This document shows, piece by piece, positions 1 to 9,293 of a stretch of DNA of 64,000 nt (its first letter is position 1; each line of letters opens with the position of its first letter). The notes under the pieces are model-generated. The model worked only from the letters and a program-made list of their open reading frames with translations, made no database searches and had not been told where the DNA came from. This DNA is from Burkholderiaceae bacterium 16 (GTDB taxonomy: Bacteria; Pseudomonadota; Gammaproteobacteria; Burkholderiales; Burkholderiaceae): NCBI GenBank assembly GCA_000955785.1, contig JYOD01000100.1, forward strand, positions 1 to 64,000, written 5' to 3'. Made by a program: the position numbers and the translations under genes.

Positions 1-71
1 GAGCCTACTACTCTACTACTGGCTCCTGGGCGCAAGTCGGCACGGCGCGGCGTGCTGGGGACTCTCCCCAA

Positions 72-95
72 CCCTCTCCCCCTGAGGGGAGAGGG
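72..95. repeat. Intergenic hairpin repeat (CCCTCTCC family)
   Basis: A perfect 10-bp stem (CCCTCTCCCC / GGGGAGAGGG) with a 4-base loop lies downstream of the minus-strand porin gene. A related, longer hairpin sharing the CCCTCTCC core is at 19439-19475. It may act as a transcript end, but no T-tract follows on the minus strand. No gene is seen in bases 1-201. Confidence 0.6.
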
Positions 96-201
96 AGTAA
101 ACGCCGTCGTCATTTCGATCGGCGCTGGCGCATCTTGTCGGCTTCGGCAAATGCCGCAGGTTTGTCGGCAATCCACCACCGCACCAAGTAGCCCCGGCGG
201 T

Positions 202-1611
202 TCAGAACTCCGCGTGCAGGCGCACGCCGTAGAACTTCGCCGGGCCCCGGTCGCGGTTATAGCCGGGATTACGGATGTACTGGAAGTCCGGGCTGATGCT
301 CAGGTATTTGACCGGCTGGAAGCTGTAGAACAGTTCCACGATCTGCTCTGGCCCGTACCTGAGCGCACCGTCGCCCAGGAATGCGCCCTGCCCGCCCGCG
401 GCCAGATAGGCCTGGTGATGCGAGCCCAGCATGTTCACCGACATGGCCAGGCCCACCACATCGCGCGGCCGTCCCCACGCATTGCCGTTAAGCACGCCGC
501 CGGCGGCCACCTGGCGGCCGATTTCGGTAAACGCGTAGGTCTCGGTCTTGTCGTCGGACATGTTGGCGCGCGCGAACACGCCGAGCGAATCGTTCACCCG
601 CTGCATCACCGACAAGCCCACGCCAAGTTTGGCATGTTCCTCGCGCACATCGGCCACATCCGGCGTGGTGCCGGTGGCGGCGCCAAACTGCACCGCATCG
701 CTGAACCTGCCCATGCGCGCCTTGTTGCGCCAGAACAGCAGGCGTGCCACGCCAGGCTTGCCCGCCAGGCTGTAGCGTTTCTCGAATTCGAGGATGTCGC
801 CATAGTGCTCGAACATCCGCGTATCAAGCTCCAGCCCGTTGGACTCCAGCGGCTGCAGGAAACGGCCAAGCCGCACCGACCAGGCATCGCCAATGTACTC
901 GAGCGCCACGCCCCAGTTGTAGCCGCGCGCATCCGCCGGATAGTCGAAGGAGCCGTGCGTCAGGAACGACCAGTTCATGAACTGGGTGCGCGGGTCGGAA
1001 CCGTATTCGTTCTGGTCGAAGACGTCGAGCACGCCGAAATTGCCGGCGGTCAGCACCACGCGGCGCTTGTCGACGCTGCCGGCCAGTTGGTTGAAGTCGG
1101 CATCCAGTTGCTCGCTGCCGCCGCCCAGGCCCCAGGTCTGCCGGATAAAAGCGCGCGCCCGATAGAACACCGGACTGGTGCTCGACACTTTGGCCAGTTC
1201 GGCATTCGACAAACCACCCAGTCCGTGCAACTCCGAGAACGGCACCCCCTGTGTCACTTCCGGGTTGAAATGGAACTCCGCGCCGCGCCACAGGCGCACG
1301 CCGAGATCGAGCGTGCTGCTGAAGGAATAGCTCTTGGCACGCTCCGTGGCGAGGCTGTTGGTGCCCGAGTAAGCCGCGCCGAAGGACGGCTTGCGCTGCC
1401 AGATATAAGTGGCCTGGCCGTGGAAGGCGAAGTTCTCCGGGGCATCCGCCTGCACTGGCACGTCGCCGCTTGCCGCGCCCTGCTCCTGCGCCAGCGCCGG
1501 TATCGACGCCATGCCGCCTAGACCGGCCAGCGACAGGGCAGCCGCAGCCAGGCGAGAGGCAAAAGACAGACGTGGCCGCGCCGGGGCGGCTGGGAAACGA
1601 CGAAGCAACAT
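202..1611 (-). CDS. Carbohydrate-selective porin, OprB family
   Basis: Predicted outer-membrane beta-barrel porin of 469 aa. The ATG at 1611 opens a typical signal peptide (MLLRRF, an arginine-rich start, a hydrophobic core and an ALA-QE cleavage site near residue 33). The mature N-terminus has the OprB-like pattern FAFHGQATYIWQRKPSF followed by GTNSL, and the protein ends in aromatic Phe (LHAEF), as outer-membrane barrel proteins do. The open frame extends far upstream, but only the 1611 start gives an export signal; its ribosome site is weak. It is divergent from the TetR gene at 1822, and the AT-rich spacer could serve both. OprB porins pass sugars or similar small solutes; the substrate here cannot be told. 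Confidence 0.85.
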   Translation of the reverse strand: MLLRRFPAAPARPRLSFASRLAAAALSLAGLGGMASIPALAQEQGAASGDVPVQADAPENFAFHGQATYIWQRKPSFGAAYSGTNSLATERAKSYSFSSTLDLGVRLWRGAEFHFNPEVTQGVPFSELHGLGGLSNAELAKVSSTSPVFYRARAFIRQTWGLGGGSEQLDADFNQLAGSVDKRRVVLTAGNFGVLDVFDQNEYGSDPRTQFMNWSFLTHGSFDYPADARGYNWGVALEYIGDAWSVRLGRFLQPLESNGLELDTRMFEHYGDILEFEKRYSLAGKPGVARLLFWRNKARMGRFSDAVQFGAATGTTPDVADVREEHAKLGVGLSVMQRVNDSLGVFARANMSDDKTETYAFTEIGRQVAAGGVLNGNAWGRPRDVVGLAMSVNMLGSHHQAYLAAGGQGAFLGDGALRYGPEQIVELFYSFQPVKYLSISPDFQYIRNPGYNRDRGPAKFYGVRLHAEF

Positions 1612-1751
1612 GAAAAATCCGGAGGAACAGCGGCGGGCGGGTGAAGGATAAGTGCCCCGCTGGCTGGCGCACGAAGCATAGCCAAGCCTATATGACATGT
1701 CTACCTTGCATTGCTGCAATGCAACATATCCACTCCCGAAGTTGCGGTCTA

Positions 1752-1787
1752 TTGACTTTGTAACCGCTCTTGAATTAATTAATTCAA
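1752..1787 (+). promoter_or_regulatory. Promoter and palindromic operator of the TetR/efflux operon
   Basis: A -35 TTGACT (1752-1757), a 17-base spacer and a TTAATT -10 (1775-1780) precede the tetR gene. The -10 lies inside a perfect 18-bp palindrome, TTGAATTAATTAATTCAA (1770-1787). This is the usual geometry for TetR autorepression. That the TetR protein binds here is inference. Confidence 0.6.
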
Positions 1788-1821
1788 AAATTAATATTAT
1801 CTGCATAGTCCGGAGCCCTCC

Positions 1822-2520
1822 ATGCCCCCTGCCGCAGACAATCCGCCCGCCAGCCGCCGCCCCGGCCGCCCCGCCGCCGCCAAAGCGGGGAACGCCGGCC
1901 AACGCGAGCAGTTGCTCGATGCCGCCACCGAACTGTTCGCGCAACGCGGCGTGGCCGCCACGGCGATCAAGACCATCGCCACCCATGCCGGCGTCACGCC
2001 GGCGCTGGTGCATTACTACTTCCGCGACCGCGACCAGTTGCTCGATGCGGTGGTCGACGAGCGCCTGCAGCCCCTGGTCGAACAAGTGTTCCTGCCCGCC
2101 GCGGCCGACAGCGCCGACCCCGCCGCCATGCTGGTGGGCATCGCCGGCCGGCTGATCCGCACCGCGGCCGCTACCCCATGGTTCCCGGGCCTGTGGATCC
2201 GCGAGATCGTCGGTGCCGACGGACAACTGCACCAGCGCGTGCTGCAGAAGATCGCGATGCAGCGCGCCGGGCTGGTGATCGCCCCGCTGGCCGCCGCGCG
2301 CGCGCGCGGCGAGATCAACCCCGGACTGGAGCCTGCGCTGCTGATGGTGTCGCTGATCGGCCTGACGCTGCTGCCGCTGGCCACCACCCATATCTGGCGC
2401 CGCCTGCCCGGTGCCAAAGCCATCGACAGCGAGGCCCTGGTGCGCCACGTCAGCGCGCTCCTGGCGCATGGCCTGGCCGTGTCGCCGCAGGCGCAAATCG
2501 CGCCGCCGCCCTCTGCCTGA
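1822..2520 (+). CDS. TetR family regulator of the efflux operon (CecR-like)
   Basis: 232-aa transcription factor. The N-terminal helix-turn-helix (about residues 28-75) holds the TetR signature AATELFAQRGVAATAIKTIA followed by HYYFRDRDQLLDAVV. The C-terminal ligand domain is all-helical and not conserved enough to name a ligand. It heads an operon (27-base gap) of a membrane-fusion lipoprotein, ABC ATPase, ABC-2 permease and outer-membrane channel, the same composition as the E. coli CecR/YbhGFSR drug-efflux system apart from the added channel. A palindrome over its promoter suggests autorepression. GGAG lies about 9 bases upstream of the ATG. Family confidence is high; drug specificity is unknown. 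Confidence 0.88.
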   Translation: MPPAADNPPASRRPGRPAAAKAGNAGQREQLLDAATELFAQRGVAATAIKTIATHAGVTPALVHYYFRDRDQLLDAVVDERLQPLVEQVFLPAAADSADPAAMLVGIAGRLIRTAAATPWFPGLWIREIVGADGQLHQRVLQKIAMQRAGLVIAPLAAARARGEINPGLEPALLMVSLIGLTLLPLATTHIWRRLPGAKAIDSEALVRHVSALLAHGLAVSPQAQIAPPPSA

Positions 2521-2547
2521 ATCCAGCCCGCCAGCCACGGAGCCTGT

Positions 2548-3558
2548 ATGCCACGCCACCATTCCCCAGATCCCTCCGCATTCGCCACGCGCAGGGCCGC
2601 GCACTCGTGGCGGGCAGCCGCGCCGGCTGCGGTCATCGGCGCCGCGTTGCTGAGTGCCTGCAGCGAAAAGGCGCCGCCTTCATGGCAAGGCTATGTGGAA
2701 GGCGAATTCGTCAGCGTGGCCTCGCCCTTCGCCGGGCGCCTGGACCGCCTCTCGGTCCAGCGCGGCCAGCAGGTCGCCAGCGGCGCGCCGTTATTCGCGC
2801 TGGAAGCCGAGGACGAACGCGCGGCGCGCCAGCAGGCCGAGGAGCAGATGCGCGCGGCAGAGTCGCAGCTGGCCGACCTGCAAACCGGCAAGCGCGTGCC
2901 CGAAGTGGACGTGAGCCGCGCGCAGCTCGCGCAGGCTCAGGCCGCCGCGGCACGCAGCGCCGCGCAGCGCAAGCGCGACGAGGCGCAGTACGCCATTGGC
3001 GGGATCGCGCTGGCGCAGCTGGAAGACAGCCGCGCCACCGCTGCGACCGATGCCGCCCGCGTGCGCGAACTGCAGCGCGATATCGACGTGGCCCTGCTGC
3101 CGGGTCGTACCGCCCAGCAGGCCGCGCAGCAAGCCCAGGTGGCCGCCGCGCGCGCCGCGCTGGCGCAGGCCGAGTGGAAGCTGTCGCGCAAGACCGTGGG
3201 CGCGACGCAGGCCGGGCTGGTCTACGACACGCCCTTCCGCCTGGGCGACTGGGTGCCCGCCGGCAGCCCGGTGGTGCGGCTGCTGCCGCCGGGCAACGTG
3301 AAGGTGCGCTTCTACGTGCCGGAGACGGTGGTCGGCGCCTTCAAGCATGGCGAGACGGTGCGCGTGCGCTGCGATGGCTGCGCCGCGCCCGTCGCGGCCA
3401 CCATCAGCTACATCGCCAACCAGGCCGAATACACGCCGCCGGTGATCTACAGCAACGAAACACGCCGCAAGCTGGTGTTCCTGGTGGAAGCGCGTCCCGC
3501 GCCGGCCGATGCGCCGAAGCTCCATCCGGGCCAGCCGGTCGAGGTGGCAAGGCCATGA
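2548..3558 (+). CDS. HlyD-type membrane fusion lipoprotein of ABC exporter (YbhG-like)
   Basis: 336-aa periplasmic adaptor. A basic N-terminus and hydrophobic stretch end in the lipobox LLSAC (about residues 35-39), so it is probably a lipoprotein. The barrel-sandwich half GYVEGEFVSVASPFAGRLD is followed by a long Ala/Gln/Arg-rich coiled coil (about residues 85-210, heptads such as QQAEEQMRAAESQLADLQ), then the second lipoyl half and a beta-barrel domain. It would bridge the inner-membrane ABC-2 permease and the outer-membrane lipoprotein encoded downstream. Its TGA overlaps the ATG of the ATPase gene (ATGA), implying translational coupling. The family is clear; the cargo is unknown. Confidence 0.88.
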   Translation: MPRHHSPDPSAFATRRAAHSWRAAAPAAVIGAALLSACSEKAPPSWQGYVEGEFVSVASPFAGRLDRLSVQRGQQVASGAPLFALEAEDERAARQQAEEQMRAAESQLADLQTGKRVPEVDVSRAQLAQAQAAAARSAAQRKRDEAQYAIGGIALAQLEDSRATAATDAARVRELQRDIDVALLPGRTAQQAAQQAQVAAARAALAQAEWKLSRKTVGATQAGLVYDTPFRLGDWVPAGSPVVRLLPPGNVKVRFYVPETVVGAFKHGETVRVRCDGCAAPVAATISYIANQAEYTPPVIYSNETRRKLVFLVEARPAPADAPKLHPGQPVEVARP

Positions 3559-4562
3559 GCGCGCCCCTTGCCGACACCGCACCGCGCAAAGGCCAGCCCG
3601 GTGAAACGACCGGCCTGGCCATTGACGTGCACGACATCAACAAGCACTACGGCGACAAGCACGTGGTCAACAACCTCAGCCTGCAGGTGGCGCGCGGCGA
3701 GATCTTCGGCTTCCTCGGCCCCAACGGCAGCGGCAAGACCACCTCGATCCGCATGATGTGCGGGCTGCTGACGCCGGACTCCGGCTCCGGCACCTGCCTG
3801 GGCTACGACATCCTGCGCGAGACCGCCGAGATCAAGCGGCGCGTGGGCTATATGACGCAGAAATTCTCCTACTGGGACGATCTCTCCATCCGCGAGAACC
3901 TGGATTTCGTGGCGCGCGTGTACGGCATGCCAGGGCGCCGCGAGGTCGTGGACCGGGCGCTCGAAGACCTCGGCCTCGCCAGCCGCGCGCAGCAACTGGC
4001 CGGCTCGCTTTCCGGCGGCTGGAAGCAGCGCCTGGCGCTGGCCGCCTGCCTGCTGCACGAGCCCGAACTGCTGCTGCTCGACGAACCCACCGCCGGGGTC
4101 GACCCTAAGGCGCGCCGCGATTTCTGGGCGCAACTGCACCAGCTCGCAGCCCGCGGCATCTCGGTCCTCGTCAGCACGCATTACATGGACGAGGCCGAGC
4201 GCTGCCACAAGCTGGCCTACATCGCCTACGGCAAGCTGCTGGCGCAAGGCACGGCGAATGAAGTGGTCGCCAGCCAGAAGCTGGTCACCTGGAGCGTGCT
4301 GGGCGAACAGCTCTCCGCGCTGTCGGAGCAGTTGCAGGGCGCGCCCGGCGTGGAGCAAACCGTGGTGTTCGGCAGCGCGCTGCATGTCACCGGGCACGAC
4401 GCGCCGGCGCTTGAAGCCACGCTGCGCCGCGTCGCCGGCCCGCAGCACCGGATCGAGCCGATCGAAACCAGCCTGGAAGATGTCTTCATCCACATGATGA
4501 GCCGGGCCGAGGACAACATGCGCGTCGCCAGCCAGGGCAGCCGCAAGGGGGCCAGGACATGA
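3555..4562 (+). CDS. ABC transporter ATP-binding protein (DrrA/YbhF-like exporter)
   Basis: 335-aa nucleotide-binding subunit. Walker A is GPNGSGKT (residues 55-62), the signature LSGGWKQRL (near 153), Walker B LLLLDEPTAG (near 175) and the switch histidine in STHYMDEAE (near 208). In the signature the usual Met/Gln after GG is Trp. A C-terminal regulatory segment of about 100 residues follows, as in DrrA-type ATPases. It has one ATPase domain, whereas E. coli YbhF has two. The start ATG overlaps the upstream stop and its own stop overlaps the permease start, so the genes are tightly coupled. It powers the permease encoded downstream. Confidence 0.92.
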   Translation: MSAPLADTAPRKGQPGETTGLAIDVHDINKHYGDKHVVNNLSLQVARGEIFGFLGPNGSGKTTSIRMMCGLLTPDSGSGTCLGYDILRETAEIKRRVGYMTQKFSYWDDLSIRENLDFVARVYGMPGRREVVDRALEDLGLASRAQQLAGSLSGGWKQRLALAACLLHEPELLLLDEPTAGVDPKARRDFWAQLHQLAARGISVLVSTHYMDEAERCHKLAYIAYGKLLAQGTANEVVASQKLVTWSVLGEQLSALSEQLQGAPGVEQTVVFGSALHVTGHDAPALEATLRRVAGPQHRIEPIETSLEDVFIHMMSRAEDNMRVASQGSRKGART

Positions 4563-5737
4563 AGCGCGGCGATGCAAGCAGCGCTCGCGCCGGCAACGGC
4601 GACCGCTTCTCGTTCTCGCTGGACCGCTGGTGGAGCATCGTGCTCAAGGAGTTCCTGCAACTGCGCCGCGACCGCGTGACCTTCGGCATGATCGTCGGGC
4701 TGCCGATCATCCAGCTGATGTTGTTCGGCTTCGCCATCAACAGCGATCCGCGCCACATGGCCACCGCGGTGATCGCCGCGGACCAGAGCGAGTTCACCCG
4801 CACCTTCGTCGCCGGCATGCAGACGTCCACCTACTTCGACGTGGTGCGCACCCTGCCCGACGAAGCCGCCGGGCGCGAGGCGCTGATGAAGGGCGAGGTG
4901 CAGTTCGTGCTCAGCATCCCGGCCGATTTCACCAGCCGGCTGCTGCGCGGCGAGCGTCCCTCGTTGCTGGTCGAGGCGGACGCCACCGATCCTTCCGCCA
5001 CCGGCATGGCCATCTCCGCGCTGTCGCAGCTGCCGCTCTCGGTGGCGGACAGGGACCTGAAGGGCGCGCTGGCGCACCTGGCAGGCGGCAAGCCGCCCTT
5101 CGACGTGCAGGTGCAGCGGCTCTACAATCCCGAAGGCCTCACGCAGTACAACATCATCCCCGGCCTGATGGGGGTGATCCTGACCATGACGATGGTCATG
5201 ATGACGGGCCTGGCAATGACCCGCGAGCGCGAGCGCGGCACCATGGAGAACCTGCTGGCCACGCCAGTCAGGCCGCTCGAGGTGATCACCGGCAAGATCA
5301 TCCCCTACATCTTCATCGGCCTGATCCAGTCCACCATCATTCTGCTGGCCGCGCGCTGGGTATTTGGCGTGCCCTTCGTCGGCTCGGTGGTAGCGGTCTA
5401 CCTGTCGGCGCTGCTCTTTATCGCCGCCAACCTGACGGTGGGCATCACCCTCTCCTCGCTGGCGCAGAACCAGTTGCAGGCGGTGCAGCTGACCTTCTTC
5501 TACTTCCTGCCGAACATCCTGCTGTCGGGCTTCATGTTCCCCTTCCAGGGCATGCCGCGCTGGGCGCAGGTCATCGGCAACGTATTGCCGATGACCTACT
5601 TCAACCGCCTGGTCCGCGGCATCCTGCTCAAGGGCAACGGCTGGACCGAGCTATGGCCGAACGTGTGGCCGATGGCGCTGTTCACGTTAGTCGTCATGAC
5701 CATCGCGGTGCGCTTCTATCGCCGCACGCTCGACTGA
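4559..5737 (+). CDS. ABC-2 type permease of efflux system (YbhS/YbhR-like)
   Basis: 392-aa integral membrane protein. It has the ABC-2 layout: one membrane helix after a cytoplasmic N-terminus (about residues 35-62, preceded by the KEFLQLRRDR coupling motif), a periplasmic domain of about 150 residues, then a block of five helices from about residue 205 that includes TRERERGTMENLLATPVRP, typical of the family. It overlaps the ATPase gene by 4 bases. E. coli uses two different permeases (YbhS and YbhR); only one is present here, so it would work as a homodimer. Confidence 0.9.
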   Translation: MKRGDASSARAGNGDRFSFSLDRWWSIVLKEFLQLRRDRVTFGMIVGLPIIQLMLFGFAINSDPRHMATAVIAADQSEFTRTFVAGMQTSTYFDVVRTLPDEAAGREALMKGEVQFVLSIPADFTSRLLRGERPSLLVEADATDPSATGMAISALSQLPLSVADRDLKGALAHLAGGKPPFDVQVQRLYNPEGLTQYNIIPGLMGVILTMTMVMMTGLAMTRERERGTMENLLATPVRPLEVITGKIIPYIFIGLIQSTIILLAARWVFGVPFVGSVVAVYLSALLFIAANLTVGITLSSLAQNQLQAVQLTFFYFLPNILLSGFMFPFQGMPRWAQVIGNVLPMTYFNRLVRGILLKGNGWTELWPNVWPMALFTLVVMTIAVRFYRRTLD

Positions 5738-5748
5738 GGGAGCCTGCC

Positions 5749-7245
5749 ATGCAAGCCTCGCCGCAACGCCGGATCACATCGCACCGCACGGCCCTCGCCA
5801 TGCTGGCGGCGGCCGCACTGACGGCCTGCGCGGTCGGCCCCGACTTCACCGTGCCGGCCGCGCCCGCGGTGCCGGCTTACACCGCCGGCACGCAACCGGA
5901 GCGCACCAGCGCCGCCGACGTGCCGCACGGCCAGGCGCAGGTGCTGGAGAGTGGCGCCGACGTGCCGGCGCAATGGTGGGCGCTGTTCCGCAGCCCGGCG
6001 CTGGACCGCACCATCCGCACGGCGCTGGATGCCAGCCCGACGCTGGCGCAGGCACAGGCCCGCATCGAGCAGGCGCGCCAGGAGCTGGCGGCCACCACCG
6101 GCGCGCGCTTGCTGCCGCGCGTGGACGCCAGGCTGAACACTACCCGCGAGCAGGTCAATTTCACCTCGCTGGGCATTACCGCCTTTCCCAGTCCGGGGCC
6201 GTTCACGCTGTATGGCGCCAGCGTGGAAATCTCCTACACGCTCGACCTGTTCGGCGGCCAGCGGCGCGAGCTGGAGGGCTTGCGCGCGGCGGTGGACTAC
6301 CAGCGTTTCGAACTGGAGGCCGCGCGCCTGACGCTGGCCGGCAACGTGGCCATCGCCGCGATCCGCGAGGCAGGCTTGCGCGCGCAGATCGCCGACACCG
6401 AGGCCATCGTGCAGGCCCAGCAGCGCCAGCTCGATATTGCGGGGCAGCGCCTGCGCGCCGGCGGCGTGGCGGAGGTCGACGTGCAGCGCCAGCGCAACGA
6501 GCTGGCGCAGAGCCAGGCCCTGCTGCCGGGCCTCGCGCAACAACTTGCGGCCACGCGCCACCAGCTTGCGGTGTACCTGGGACAGGCGCCGGCCAGTGCC
6601 GACCTGCCCGAATTCCGCCTGACCGATCTCACGCTGCCCGCCACGCTGCCGCTCAGCCTGCCCTCCACGATGGCGCAACGGCGCCCCGACATCCGCGCGG
6701 CCGAAGCGCTGCTGCACCAGGCATCGGCCAATATCGGCGTGGCCACGGCGCAGCTCTATCCGCAGCTGACGCTATCCGGCAACGCCGGCTCGCAGTCCCT
6801 GTCCGCGCGCGACTTGTTCGGCAGCCTCAACGTGTGGTCGCTGGCCGCGGGGCTGGTGCAGCCGGTGTTCCGCGGTGGCGAGCTGGTGGCGCGCAAGCGC
6901 GCCGCCGAGGCCGCCTACGAGCAATCGCTGGCGGCCTACCAGCAAGCAGTGCTGACGGGCCTGCGCGAAGTGGCCGATGCACTGCGCGCTCTGGAGGCCG
7001 ATGCGAACACGCTGCAAGCACGCGCCGACAGCGCCAGGCAGGCGGCCGATACGCTTGCCGTGGTGTCGAGCCAGTATCGTCTTGGCGGTGTCAGCCAGCT
7101 TGCCGTGCTCGATGCCGAACGGCAATACCGGCAGGCTGCGCTCGCCCTGGCGCAGGCCACCGCAAGCCGCTTCACCGATTCCGCGGCGCTGCTGCAGGCA
7201 CTGGGTGGCGGCTGGTGGCAACCGCAGGAGTCAGCCGCGCGATAG
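5749..7245 (+). CDS. Outer-membrane efflux lipoprotein, NodT/OprM family
   Basis: 498-aa TolC-like channel. The ATG at 5749, 11 bases after the permease stop, gives a signal peptide ending in the lipobox LTAC (about residues 22-25) followed by AVGPDFTVP, the hallmark N-terminus of NodT-type lipoproteins. Two OEP repeats follow, with long helices rich in Ala, Gln and Arg (for example residues 90-110 and 215-300) and the typical motifs QWWALF, LDLFGGQRRELEG and RRPDIRAAEALLHQA. It completes a three-membrane-component ABC exporter. The open frame extends upstream through the permease gene, but that extension is a shadow. Confidence 0.92.
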   Translation: MQASPQRRITSHRTALAMLAAAALTACAVGPDFTVPAAPAVPAYTAGTQPERTSAADVPHGQAQVLESGADVPAQWWALFRSPALDRTIRTALDASPTLAQAQARIEQARQELAATTGARLLPRVDARLNTTREQVNFTSLGITAFPSPGPFTLYGASVEISYTLDLFGGQRRELEGLRAAVDYQRFELEAARLTLAGNVAIAAIREAGLRAQIADTEAIVQAQQRQLDIAGQRLRAGGVAEVDVQRQRNELAQSQALLPGLAQQLAATRHQLAVYLGQAPASADLPEFRLTDLTLPATLPLSLPSTMAQRRPDIRAAEALLHQASANIGVATAQLYPQLTLSGNAGSQSLSARDLFGSLNVWSLAAGLVQPVFRGGELVARKRAAEAAYEQSLAAYQQAVLTGLREVADALRALEADANTLQARADSARQAADTLAVVSSQYRLGGVSQLAVLDAERQYRQAALALAQATASRFTDSAALLQALGGGWWQPQESAAR

Positions 7246-7345
7246 TCGACGCTCAGTCGCGCAGGCGAGAAGGAGCGTGGAAGTTCGCTTCGCGCCGGGG
7301 CTGGCGGAACGTGCCCGCAACCACGCCATATCGCAGCGAAGCTGC

Positions 7346-8539
7346 TCAGCGTCCCAGGAACCCGCGCAACCGCCGCACGCCTTCGTCCAGCCGCGCCGGA
7401 TCGCAGGCATAGCACCAGCGCACAAACCCCTCCCCCTCCTCGCCGAACGCACTCCCCGGCGCCAGTCCCAGCCGAGCCTCGCGCACCAGCTGTTTGCACA
7501 GCGCAAGACTGTCACCCGCGCCCGCAAGCCGGAAGAACACATACATCGCCCCTTCCGGCGCATGCACATCCACGCCTGGCACGGCCGCCAGTGCACCCAC
7601 CAGGTGATCGCGCGCCGCGCGCAGCCGCCCGACCAGTTCGCGGGTGAAAGCCTCGCCCTCGCGCACCGCCACAATGCCGGCTTCCTGCACGAAGGAAGGT
7701 GCGCATGACGTGTTGTACTCGACCAGCTTGCCGAGATCGTCGGTCAGCGCTGCCGGCAGCACCATCCAGCCCAAGCGCCAGCCGGTCATCAGCCACGCCT
7801 TGGAGAAGGAGTTCACGCAGATCACCCGCTCGTCGCGGCTGGCGATATCCAGGAAGGACGGCGCGACGGCGCTATCGCCGGCACCGTAGTACAGCCGCTC
7901 ATAGACTTCATCCGCAATGATCCAGATGCCGTGGCGGCGGCAATGCGCCAGCACCGCTTGCTGGTCCGCGCGCGACATCACCCAGCCGGTGGGATTGTTG
8001 GGCGAGTTGATCATCAGCAGGCGCGTTTCGGGCGTCAGCGCGGCCAGCAGCTTGCCGAGGTCAAGGGTCCAGCCATGTGCGCCGTAATCGAGCGAGACGG
8101 TTTCCACCTCGGCGCCGAGAATCTTGGGAATCTCCACCAGGTTGGGCCAGAGCGGCGTGACGGCAACGGCGCGGTCGCCGGGCCCGGCCACCAGTTGTGC
8201 CGCCAGCATCAGCGCGTTGACACCCGCGCTGGTGACTACCAGGTTGTCGAGCGCCGTCGCGCCGTGCAACGCACTGACGTACTCGGCCAGCGCGACGCGC
8301 AGCGGGGCGATGCCGAGATTGTGCGTGTAGAAGGTGGCGCCCCCGGCCAGCGCATGGCTGGCGGCATCGCGGATAAAGGCGGGCGTGACTTGGTCGGATT
8401 CGCCGAACCAGAACGGCAGCACATCGGGCAGGCCGATGCCGGCGTTAGCCACCTCGCGGATGCGCGAAGCGCGCAGGTCATGGACGGTGGCGCGGGCTGC
8501 GGCCGGGGCGGGCACAAAGCCGGTCGGGCTGACGGACAT
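7346..8539 (-). CDS. Class I/II pyridoxal-phosphate aminotransferase
   Basis: 397-aa fold-type I PLP enzyme. It carries the aspartate aminotransferase-like motifs INSPNNPTGW, IADEVYERL and NSFSKAWLMTGWRLGW, whose Lys (about residue 247) would form the Schiff base; the final Arg for substrate carboxylate binding is in GFVRWCYA. The ATG at 8539 is chosen because AAGGAG lies 8 bases upstream; a longer frame to 8626 has no such site. It is convergent with the efflux operon and stands alone, so the amino-acid substrate cannot be told from context. Confidence 0.87.
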   Translation of the reverse strand: MSVSPTGFVPAPAAARATVHDLRASRIREVANAGIGLPDVLPFWFGESDQVTPAFIRDAASHALAGGATFYTHNLGIAPLRVALAEYVSALHGATALDNLVVTSAGVNALMLAAQLVAGPGDRAVAVTPLWPNLVEIPKILGAEVETVSLDYGAHGWTLDLGKLLAALTPETRLLMINSPNNPTGWVMSRADQQAVLAHCRRHGIWIIADEVYERLYYGAGDSAVAPSFLDIASRDERVICVNSFSKAWLMTGWRLGWMVLPAALTDDLGKLVEYNTSCAPSFVQEAGIVAVREGEAFTRELVGRLRAARDHLVGALAAVPGVDVHAPEGAMYVFFRLAGAGDSLALCKQLVREARLGLAPGSAFGEEGEGFVRWCYACDPARLDEGVRRLRGFLGR

Positions 8540-8791
8540 CTGGACTCCTTGTTTTGTGAGGGGCGTGCCGGTCCGGATGCCGTGGTAGTCGGCCCGTTTG
8601 GCGGCGGATGAGAAAGCGTACCGCAAAGGCGCTCTTGCCGGTCAATGCCGCGATTCAGGAAGCTGATGAAGAAATGGCCTCGCTGACGTCCCTGATCATT
8701 ACCTTGTACGGCCGGCCCGGCGCGCGTTGAGGCGACCCCAGGGGCCACGGCGGCCAGGATCGTGTCGGCTAAGGCAAGGAAGGAACGAAGA

Positions 8792-9097
8792 CTAGCGGCC
8801 GGGTGCGCCCGGATCGTCCTGCTGCGGCCAGCCGGGTTTCATCCGCAGGCCGAAGCTGCTGCGCGGCTGGACATCGCGCTCGGGGCGCAGCGCGTATTGG
8901 TCGTGGTTGCCTTGCGTGGCTTGCTGGGTGGCCTGCTGGACGGCCGGCGAAGTTGGCGTCCGGCCCGTGCCTGTGCCTGCCTTGGCTGGCGCGCGGGCGC
9001 CGCTGGCCTCGGACGCGGCGGGCGCCGCCAGCAGGGCCGGGCTGGCCAGGGCGAGCCATAGCGCCGCCATGATAGAAAAAAGGGATTTATAGGTCAC
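8792..9097 (-). CDS. Small exported protein of unknown function
   Basis: About 101 aa. I do not recognise a family. From the GTG at 9097 the product begins MTYKSLFS and continues as a hydrophobic stretch ending ALLAAPAASEA, a credible signal peptide; starting at the internal ATG (9070) would lose the positive N-terminus. The mature part is short and rich in Ala, Thr and Gln, with SPAVQQATQQATQG and a proline/charged tail (RMKPGWPQQDDPGAPGR). No good ribosome site is visible for either start. It follows the aminotransferase head-to-tail on the minus strand at a distance. It may be real because of the signal peptide, but a chance frame cannot be excluded. Confidence 0.5.
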   Translation of the reverse strand: MTYKSLFSIMAALWLALASPALLAAPAASEASGARAPAKAGTGTGRTPTSPAVQQATQQATQGNHDQYALRPERDVQPRSSFGLRMKPGWPQQDDPGAPGR

Positions 9098-9293
9098 ACT
9101 GTCACGCGGCGGCGATGCCGAATCCGCCCGGAGGCCCACGCATGAGCGAACGGCAGGACCGGCGGCGGCCACCAGTTGCTGAATATCACATTGTGTCAGC
9201 TACCGGGACCGCCGGGTGAAAACCGCCCGGGGCCTCGTTTTCCGGAAGGCCGGCGAGCGCCGGCATTGCCATATTGCGGCACCCGCCTTTGCC

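Noticed and set aside
9249..9264. GCCGGCG/CGCCGGC hairpin as terminator of the uvrA-like gene
   Set aside because: The loop is only 2 bases and no T-tract follows on the minus strand.
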